This document shows, in pieces, positions 5,303 to 10,346 of a stretch of DNA of 10,346 nt. Made by a program: the position numbers and the translations under genes. Source of the DNA: Calditenuis sp032249575 (GTDB lineage Archaea; Thermoproteota; Nitrososphaeria_A; Caldarchaeales; Calditenuaceae); the NCBI GenBank assembly GCA_032249575.1, contig JAVVHL010000037.1, forward strand, positions 1 through 10,346. The letters run 5' to 3'. Positions within the stretch are counted from its first letter, which is position 1; each line of letters starts with the position of its first letter. The notes beneath the pieces were generated by a model, which saw only the letters and a program-made list of their open reading frames with translations, had not been told where the DNA came from and did no database searches.

Positions 5303-6838
5303 ATGAGAGAGAAGGTCCTGATCGTCGACTTCGGAGGGCAGTACGTCCACCTGATCGCTAGGAGGTGCAGAGAGCTGGGGGTCTACTCGGAGATCGTCGA
5401 CGTCGAAAGGTTGGGCGAGGTTAACATCCGCGAGTACTCGGCCCTCATCCTCTCAGGAGGCCCTCGGTCGGTGAGCGAGGAGGGCGCACCCACGGTTGAC
5501 AGGAGCGTGATCGCATCAGGGATGCCCGTGCTCGGCATATGCTACGGACACCAGCTGATAGCGAAGCTGATGGGAGGGCGCGTCGAGCGGTCGAGCGTCA
5601 GGGAGTACGGCAGGACCGAGGTCGAGGTGGTGGCAGATTCGGTGCTCTTCTCCGGGCTCGGGAAAAGGCAGGTCGTCTGGATGAGCCACGGCGACGTCGT
5701 CTTGGAGCCTCCACCCTCCTTCAGGGTCACGGCCGTCTCGGAGACCGGAGCGATCGCTGCTATGGAGGACCCAGGGAGGGGGATCTATTCGGTCCAGTTC
5801 CATCCTGAGGTGAGACACACCGAGAACGGCAGGAGGATCCTCGAGAACTTCCTCAGGCGAGCGGCCGGTCTGAAGGAGAGGTGGAACCCGGTCGACAGGG
5901 TCCAGGAGATAATGGAGGAGATCAGGAGGGCCGTGAGGCCTGGCGAGGCGGTCGTATGCGGCGTGAGCGGAGGCGTCGACTCAATGACGACGGCGCTGAT
6001 ACTCCACAGGGTGATCGGCGACGACCTCCATGTGGTCTTCGTGGACCACGGCCTGATGAGGAAGGGCGAGGTCGAGGAGGTCCTCGACGTGCTGAAGGGG
6101 CTCGGGATCAGGAACGTCCACTTCGTCGATGCGAGGTCGAGGTTCCTCGAGGCTTTGAGGGGTGTGGCCGATCCGGAGGAGAAGAGGAAGGTCATCGGGA
6201 GGCTCTTCGCCGAGGTCTTCAAGGAGGTCGCGAAGAACATACCCAACGCGAGGTACCTCGCCCAGGGAACCATCTACCCGGACAGGGTTGAGAGCGGCGC
6301 AACCGGCTCCGTCACGAGCGTCATCAAGTCGCACCACAACGTCGGAGGCCTGCCGAAGGACCTCGGACTCGACCTCATCGAGCCCCTCAAGGACCTGTAC
6401 AAGGACGAGGTCAGGGAGGTTGCGAGGGCGCTGGGCGTCCCGGAGAAGATCGTCAGGAGGCATCCCTTCCCCGGGCCAGGGCTTGCGGTGAGGATCGTCG
6501 GAGAGGTCACCGAGGAGAAGCTCGAGGTCTGCAGGGCCGCGTCGGCGATCGTCGAGGAGGAGCTCGAGAGGGCAGGGCTCTACGACTCGGTCTGGCAGGC
6601 CTTCGCGGCGGTCGGAGAGGACAGGTGGGTTGGCGTAAAGGGCGACGAGAGGGAGCACGGGAGGGTCGTGATCGTTAGGATCGTCACGAGCGAGGACGGT
6701 ATGACGGCCGACTGGTTCAGGGCACCGCACGACCTCCTCGACAGGATATCGCGCAGGATCACCAACGAGGTACCCGGCGTGACGATGGTCTGCTACGCGA
6801 TCAGCAGCAAGCCTCCCAGCACCATCGAGCCCTGCTGA
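5303..6838 (+). CDS. guaA: GMP synthase, fused glutamine amidotransferase and ATP-PPase
   Basis: Converts XMP to GMP using glutamine-derived ammonia and ATP (EC 6.3.5.2), the last step of de novo GMP synthesis in the cytosol. The 511 residues contain both modules in one chain. The class I amidotransferase (about 1-195) has an oxyanion segment LSGGPRSV and the triad C80 in GICYGHQ with H167 and E169 in QFHPEV. The ATP pyrophosphatase domain has the P-loop SGGVDS (222-227), followed by FVDHGLMRKGE. The C-terminal dimerisation domain contains HPFPGPGLAVR and ends SSKPPSTIEPC, close to the family ending KPPATIEWE. Many Euryarchaeota split this enzyme into two genes; the fused form fits a TACK archaeon or a bacterium. 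The ATG at 5303 starts directly with the first strand (MREKVLIVDFGGQYVHLI), so no longer N-terminus is expected. Only 49 bases separate it from the malate synthase gene. Confidence 0.97.
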   Translation: MREKVLIVDFGGQYVHLIARRCRELGVYSEIVDVERLGEVNIREYSALILSGGPRSVSEEGAPTVDRSVIASGMPVLGICYGHQLIAKLMGGRVERSSVREYGRTEVEVVADSVLFSGLGKRQVVWMSHGDVVLEPPPSFRVTAVSETGAIAAMEDPGRGIYSVQFHPEVRHTENGRRILENFLRRAAGLKERWNPVDRVQEIMEEIRRAVRPGEAVVCGVSGGVDSMTTALILHRVIGDDLHVVFVDHGLMRKGEVEEVLDVLKGLGIRNVHFVDARSRFLEALRGVADPEEKRKVIGRLFAEVFKEVAKNIPNARYLAQGTIYPDRVESGATGSVTSVIKSHHNVGGLPKDLGLDLIEPLKDLYKDEVREVARALGVPEKIVRRHPFPGPGLAVRIVGEVTEEKLEVCRAASAIVEEELERAGLYDSVWQAFAAVGEDRWVGVKGDEREHGRVVIVRIVTSEDGMTADWFRAPHDLLDRISRRITNEVPGVTMVCYAISSKPPSTIEPC

Positions 6839-6850
6839 AAGGAAATCAAT

Positions 6851-6860
6851 CCAATATACC
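6851..6860 (+). promoter_or_regulatory. TATA box of the malate synthase gene
   Basis: CCAATATACC in the 49-bp gap after guaA, with ATATA centred 32 bases before the ATG at 6888, and a purine-rich GGAAAT upstream as a BRE-like element. This AT-rich island stands out in GC-rich surroundings. It argues that malate synthase has its own promoter and is not merely read through from guaA. No Shine-Dalgarno precedes the ATG, so the message probably has a leader of only a few bases. Confidence 0.6.
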
Positions 6861-6885
6861 TGCCGTCAACTATCGCACCGACAGG
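6859..6885. repeat. Imperfect inverted repeat before malate synthase start
   Basis: CCTGCCG (6859-6865) and CGACAGG (6879-6885) form a seven-base dyad with one mismatch around a 13-base spacer. It lies between the TATA box and the ATG and therefore covers the predicted transcription start. Such a site could bind a repressor, but the short arms and mismatch leave chance as a real explanation. Confidence 0.22.
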
Positions 6886-6887
6886 CG

Positions 6888-9368
6888 ATGAGGGTCGAGG
6901 TCCTCGTGGACAGGTCCGAGTTCGGTGAGCTGCTTGGCGAGAAGCTCGTCAACGGAAGGAGGCTCGTCGTCGAGGAAGTCATAGGCGAGCTCACGGTCGA
7001 GCTGAGGCCGGCGATAGACGCCGCGGTCTCGAGGAGGAGGAAGATGCTCGAGGACAGGAGGCCTGTCGCAGAGAAGTGGAGGTTCCCCAGATGGGATGAG
7101 AGGTTCACAGATGCGGACGGGAACACGCTTACCTTCCGGGAGATCGTCCAGGGTCTGCTCGACAACCTCCACAACAGGGATACGCCGCTTCGTTGGAGGC
7201 TGAACGACAGGGTCCCTGTGCCTGAAAGGATCGATCCGGTCAAGAACGCAGGCCTCGAGCTGACAGGCCCCTGGCATCCCCTGAGCAGGGCGATCCACCA
7301 GCTGAACGCGGACGTGGTCACCGCCTTCGAGGACGAGGAGGACGCATCGCCCGCATGGTACATCCCTTACGGTTCAGGCCTGAAGGCCCCGCCCGTCTGG
7401 AGCGGAAGGCTCAACGTGAAGAGGGTCCTCGAGGGGAAGGTACCGAGGCCCTACTACGAGGGAGGGAAGGTCTACGAGCTGAGGAAGCCGAGGTCCGAGT
7501 GGCCGGCTGTCTTCCACAGGATACCGGGGGTCCACCTCCTCGACCACTACGTCCTCGTCGACGGGAAACCGGCACCGGCCATCGTCGTCTCTTCGGTGAT
7601 CTACGCGCTGAACAACTACGAGTCGCTCAAGGCCTCCGGCTTCGGCATTTACTTCTACGTGCCGAAGGTGATGACGCCAGAGGAGGCGCTGGTCGTCGAG
7701 AGGCTGATGAGGGGCCTCGAGTCGCGGATGGGCCTGAGGACGGGCGAGATCAAGATCGCCATGCTCTACGAGGAGGGCGTGGCCGGCCTTTACCTCCCAG
7801 TTATACTTTGGATCTGGAGGGAGAGGCTGGTGAAGTCGAGCAACGGCCGATGGGACTACCTCGGCTCGCTGATCGAGATGTGGAAGGACGAGAGGAACTA
7901 CCCTGACCCGCAGAACGTGACGATGACCTCGCCGAACATGATGGCTTACCAGCGCTACAACGCCCTGATGATGCTCTTGGCAGGGCTGAAGGACGGAGAG
8001 GCACGTGCGGCCCCTGTCGGAGGCATGGCGGCCGTCATGCTGTACCCTCAGACCGACTACTACAGGAGGTACCGGTACAACATTAGGGCGATCAGGGGCA
8101 TAAGGCTCGATAAGCTGAGGGAGAGGCTGACAGGCCTGATCTTCCTCGCGGAGGAAGACGTCCAGCCCGGTGCCGAGATATCGCTCGACGACGTCCTCTC
8201 TGGGAAGGTAAGGGGGAGGCTCTACGACCTCTTCAGGCAGAGCTGGGTGGCCACGAAGGAAGAGCAGTACGTCGCAGCTGGGAACGAACCCCTCAGGGCC
8301 GACCTCAGGCAACTGCAGGCTATGATCGACGCTCCGGTGAGTTACGTAGAGGTCGACGGCACGAGGCTGCCGAGCCCCGAGAGCGGGCTGACGGAGGAGG
8401 AAAGGAGGAGGTTCTACGAGCTGGGCCTCTTGACGAGGGACGGAAGGATCAGGCCCTGGGTCATCCCCCTCAAGGCCCTCGAGAGGCCGGAGGACCTCTT
8501 CTCCGAGAAGATTTGGGGAAAGGGCGGACTTTGGGAGGCGCTATACGGCATACCGGAGGGACACGTTACGGTCGAGCACGTCCAGCACGCCTTCTACATG
8601 GCCGCCAACTACGCCTTCCAGATCCTCAACGGCAACCTGGCCGCGGCGATCGACGACTACGAGCTCAACCAGAGGTTCATGAACGACCTGGCCACCTACA
8701 GGATCTACACGGCCTGGCTCTGGACCCTGCTGCACCTGAGGGCCCGGATCACCAGGGACGGCCACCTCCTCGGGCCGGAAGTGACCGAGAACGGCGTCGT
8801 CCTCTCGAGGAAGTTGGAGCCAGTGAAGGCCGGTACGGTCTTCGACGAGGAGCTCTTCGAGAAGGTATGGAACCTCCACTACGATTGGACGAGGCTCTTC
8901 TTCGCTGAGCAGGACAGGGTGGCTGCGGAGAGGATCGTCAGGAGCATAACCGGAAAGGCCGACGCGGACCTCGTAGAGAAGGTTAGGAAGGTCGTCTCGA
9001 AGGCCTACGCCAGCGGCCCGTTCAGAGAGGTGAGCGCCGATAGCGTTGCGGAGGAGGTGGCGAAGGTGCTGGGGACGACGCCCGAGAGGGCGAAGGCGGA
9101 GGCGCTGGCCAACGCGCCGAGGTTCGACAGGTCGAGGGCTCCGCAGGTGATGGAGTTCCTGAAGGCCCTGTTGCTGTGCCCGAGGTTCGTGCAGCACAAC
9201 GCCAGGATCCTCTTCGCGCTGGCCGAGGTTGGGCCTGAGGAGGGATCGAGGCTGATCCAACTCATACTGGGGAGCGAGAGGGAAGAGGTGGAGAGGATGG
9301 TGAGGGAGGGCAAGATCGACAGGAGGTACCTCGAGCTCTGGGACTACGTCCACGACGTCAGGCAGTAG
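6888..9368 (+). CDS. aceB: Malate synthase, large archaeal type
   Basis: Condenses glyoxylate with acetyl-CoA to malate (EC 2.3.3.9), the second glyoxylate-bypass step. Segments align without gaps to malate synthase A. RIPGVHLLDHYVLVDGKP matches RPRGWHL and what follows, with the catalytic Arg as R211. YFYVPK matches YFYLPK, and E295 in LYEEG matches the Mg-binding Glu. RERLVKSSNGRWDY (311-324) matches RDHIVGLNCGRWDY, with the second Mg ligand as D323. VTMTSPNMMAYQR and GGMAAV (378-383) are kept. FMNDLATYRIYTAWLW matches MEDAAT, with the catalytic base D600. Differences from bacterial enzymes are RDH changed to RER, Cys changed to Asn before GRWDY, and length: 826 residues against about 530 (A) or 720 (G). 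The extra length lies mainly after residue 380 and in a charged helical C-terminus. Sulfolobales carry a malate synthase of similar size. No isocitrate lyase gene is in the window. Confidence 0.87.
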   Translation: MRVEVLVDRSEFGELLGEKLVNGRRLVVEEVIGELTVELRPAIDAAVSRRRKMLEDRRPVAEKWRFPRWDERFTDADGNTLTFREIVQGLLDNLHNRDTPLRWRLNDRVPVPERIDPVKNAGLELTGPWHPLSRAIHQLNADVVTAFEDEEDASPAWYIPYGSGLKAPPVWSGRLNVKRVLEGKVPRPYYEGGKVYELRKPRSEWPAVFHRIPGVHLLDHYVLVDGKPAPAIVVSSVIYALNNYESLKASGFGIYFYVPKVMTPEEALVVERLMRGLESRMGLRTGEIKIAMLYEEGVAGLYLPVILWIWRERLVKSSNGRWDYLGSLIEMWKDERNYPDPQNVTMTSPNMMAYQRYNALMMLLAGLKDGEARAAPVGGMAAVMLYPQTDYYRRYRYNIRAIRGIRLDKLRERLTGLIFLAEEDVQPGAEISLDDVLSGKVRGRLYDLFRQSWVATKEEQYVAAGNEPLRADLRQLQAMIDAPVSYVEVDGTRLPSPESGLTEEERRRFYELGLLTRDGRIRPWVIPLKALERPEDLFSEKIWGKGGLWEALYGIPEGHVTVEHVQHAFYMAANYAFQILNGNLAAAIDDYELNQRFMNDLATYRIYTAWLWTLLHLRARITRDGHLLGPEVTENGVVLSRKLEPVKAGTVFDEELFEKVWNLHYDWTRLFFAEQDRVAAERIVRSITGKADADLVEKVRKVVSKAYASGPFREVSADSVAEEVAKVLGTTPERAKAEALANAPRFDRSRAPQVMEFLKALLLCPRFVQHNARILFALAEVGPEEGSRLIQLILGSEREEVERMVREGKIDRRYLELWDYVHDVRQ

Positions 9369-9415
9369 AGCTCCCAGGTCCTTTCTGCAACCACGTACTT
9401 TCAGAACCGAACCGC

Positions 9416-9425
9416 ACGACGTCGT
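9416..9425. repeat. 10-bp palindrome ACGACGTCGT upstream of the tatC TATA box
   Basis: ACGACGTCGT is a perfect palindrome, with imperfect outer arms CCGA (9407-9410) and TCGG (9432-9435) that are one base out of register. It ends 17 bases before the tatC TATA-like box, a place where archaeal activators can bind. A role as operator is inference only. Confidence 0.3.
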
Positions 9426-9440
9426 ACCGTCTCGGATGAT

Positions 9441-9448
9441 CCTTTTGA
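9441..9448 (+). promoter_or_regulatory. TATA-like box of tatC
   Basis: CCTTTTGA with the first T 31 bases before the tatC ATG, the same spacing as the CCTTAT boxes at 5241-5249 and 5271-5278. It predicts transcription from very close to the ATG. A GGTGAG nine bases before the ATG (9460-9465) could be a Shine-Dalgarno, but would lie upstream of the predicted transcript start, so only one of the two readings can hold for a given mRNA. Confidence 0.42.
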
Positions 9449-9473
9449 CGAGGGAACCGGGTGAGCCATCGGG

Positions 9474-10346
9474 ATGTCTGAGAAAGAGATGACGTTCATC
9501 GAGCACATCATCGAGCTGAGGAACAGGCTGAAGGTCGTAGCGATCTCCTTCGTCGCCGCCCTCATCTTCTGGATGGCCTTCCCCAGGGATGTCCTTTCGC
9601 CCAACCCCGGTGAGCTCTTGACGGGCACGTACAGGCCGATGATCAACTTGGTCCTCGAGAAGACGCTGGAGCTCGCAGAGGGGAAGGTCAAGATCATCGC
9701 GGGAACCGTGACGTCGCCGCTGGAGGTCTACTTCGTCGCCTCGGCCCTGATGGCCCTTGCTACGATTTCTCCGGTCATCGGCTACGAGCTCTACGCCTAC
9801 GTCAACCCTGCCCTCTACCCCCACGAGAGGAGGCTGGTCTGGGGTTTCATGGCGGCCTTCGTCGGCCTCTTCACCGCCGGCGCGGTCTTCTGCTACTTCC
9901 TCGTGATGCCCCTCGTCATCAGGTTCATGGCCTTCTTCGCCGAGGTCGTAGGCGCCGAGTTCACGGTCACAGCGGGCGACTACTTCATGATGGTCTTCTC
10001 GACGGTGGTGCTGATGGGCTTCCTCTTCACCTTCCCCGCGATATTCGTGCTCCTCGTGAGGCTCGGGATACTGAACACCTCGATCGTCACCAAGAACAGA
10101 CTCTACGTCTACGGCATACTCTACATCATAATTGCCGTCATCACACCAGACGGATGGCTCGTGGCCAACACGGTCCTCTTCCTGCCGATGGTGGTGCTGA
10201 CGGAGGCGGCGATCCTAGTAGCCAAGCGCTTCGAGAGGGAGAGGGCGAAACAGGAGAGGGGGTTGACGAAGAGGTGCAAGTTCTGCGGCGAGTCGATGCC
10301 CTACGAAGAGGTCTTCTGCCCGAGGTGCGGGAGGGCTCAGGAGTGA
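9474..10346 (+). CDS. tatC: Sec-independent translocase TatC with C-terminal zinc ribbon
   Basis: Polytopic core of the twin-arginine translocase, which recognises RR signal peptides and exports folded proteins. The 290 residues start with the cytoplasmic TatC signature FIEHIIELRNRL (8-19). Six membrane segments follow at about 19-36, 86-107, 122-146, 168-196, 210-226 and 231-252. Between the first two lies a long external loop. The motif TSPLEVYF and the conserved YPHERR (E118) before the third segment are present, so the translocase core looks intact. After the last segment comes a basic linker and a cysteine cluster C268-X2-C271-X10-C282-X2-C285, a zinc-ribbon pattern that bacterial TatC lacks; it should lie in the cytoplasm. 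The ATG at 9474 places the signature at the expected distance. The stop codon is the last codon of the window, so the gene is complete; any tatA gene lies elsewhere. Confidence 0.94.
   Translation: MSEKEMTFIEHIIELRNRLKVVAISFVAALIFWMAFPRDVLSPNPGELLTGTYRPMINLVLEKTLELAEGKVKIIAGTVTSPLEVYFVASALMALATISPVIGYELYAYVNPALYPHERRLVWGFMAAFVGLFTAGAVFCYFLVMPLVIRFMAFFAEVVGAEFTVTAGDYFMMVFSTVVLMGFLFTFPAIFVLLVRLGILNTSIVTKNRLYVYGILYIIIAVITPDGWLVANTVLFLPMVVLTEAAILVAKRFERERAKQERGLTKRCKFCGESMPYEEVFCPRCGRAQE

Larger units (their letters stand above)
9369..9473. other. Intergenic region between malate synthase and tatC
   Basis: This 105-bp stretch shows no coding potential I can support. It starts with short pyrimidine runs (CCTTTCT near 9380), a possible but weak archaeal termination signal for malate synthase. 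It also holds a 10-bp palindrome and a TATA-like box for tatC, listed separately. Confidence 0.6.

Noticed and set aside
7374..8312. 312-codon minus-strand open frame inside the malate synthase gene
   Set aside because: Antisense shadow with Val/Pro/Arg/His-rich composition and no recognisable domain.
9369..9400. A factor-independent terminator after malate synthase
   Set aside because: Only short pyrimidine runs (CTTTCT, ACTTTC) are present, without the T-rich tract usual for archaeal termination, so I do not call one.
8541..9824. 427-codon open frame on the minus strand spanning malate synthase, the gap and tatC
   Set aside because: It runs antisense to two well-recognised genes, has a low-complexity Arg/Leu/Val/Asp/Pro composition and no family motif. 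It is explained by the scarcity of stops opposite purine-rich codons.
1..10346. CRISPR arrays, insertion sequences, tRNA or rRNA genes, toxin-antitoxin or defence modules
   Set aside because: No regularly spaced repeats, transposase motifs, tRNA cloverleaf or defence-type proteins are visible; nearly all DNA is accounted for by nine housekeeping or metabolic genes.

Overview
The window reads as a stretch of a thermophilic archaeal chromosome, most likely from the TACK group (Crenarchaeota, Thaumarchaeota or Aigarchaeota relatives). The evidence is the C/D-box RNP pair Nop5 and fibrillarin, an archaeal RNase HII, Trm1, a one-gene fused GMP synthase, a long malate synthase of the kind known from Sulfolobales, and very compact gene packing. 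The DNA is GC-rich, and the coding strands are purine-rich with AGG as the dominant arginine codon. The exact lineage cannot be fixed from this sequence.

Layout: (1) 8-4219, plus strand: five tightly packed genes, nop5, flpA, rnhB, a THEP1-type NTPase and trm1, separated by a 4-base overlap or by gaps under 10 bases. This looks like one transcript devoted to RNA modification and nucleic-acid maintenance. (2) 4203-5216, minus strand: a zinc-dependent MDR dehydrogenase resembling archaeal acryloyl-CoA reductase. It converges on trm1 with a 17-bp tail-to-tail overlap and starts with TTG. (3) 5217-5302: an 86-bp divergent promoter region. (4) 5303-6838: guaA. (5) 6888-9368: an 826-residue malate synthase. 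(6) 9369-9473: a 105-bp intergenic region with a TATA-like box and a 10-bp palindrome. (7) 9474-10346: tatC with an unusual C-terminal zinc ribbon; its stop codon is the last codon of the window.

How the genes fit together: Nop5 and fibrillarin form the core of the archaeal box C/D 2'-O-methylation particle, and Trm1 methylates G26 of tRNA, so the first block is mainly RNA modification. RNase HII and THEP1 sit in the same transcript without an obvious biochemical link. The second half is a set of singly promoted housekeeping or metabolic genes. Four of them (dehydrogenase, guaA, malate synthase, tatC) have a TATA-like box about 30 bases before the start codon, which suggests leaderless or nearly leaderless mRNAs. 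Internal genes of the first block instead carry Shine-Dalgarno-like sequences.

I found no mobile element, CRISPR array, tRNA, rRNA or defence system, and no clear new multi-gene system. The points most worth a second look are the zinc-ribbon TatC, the divergent and enlarged malate synthase, the altered catalytic motif in Trm1, and the inverted repeat that brackets the dehydrogenase TATA box.
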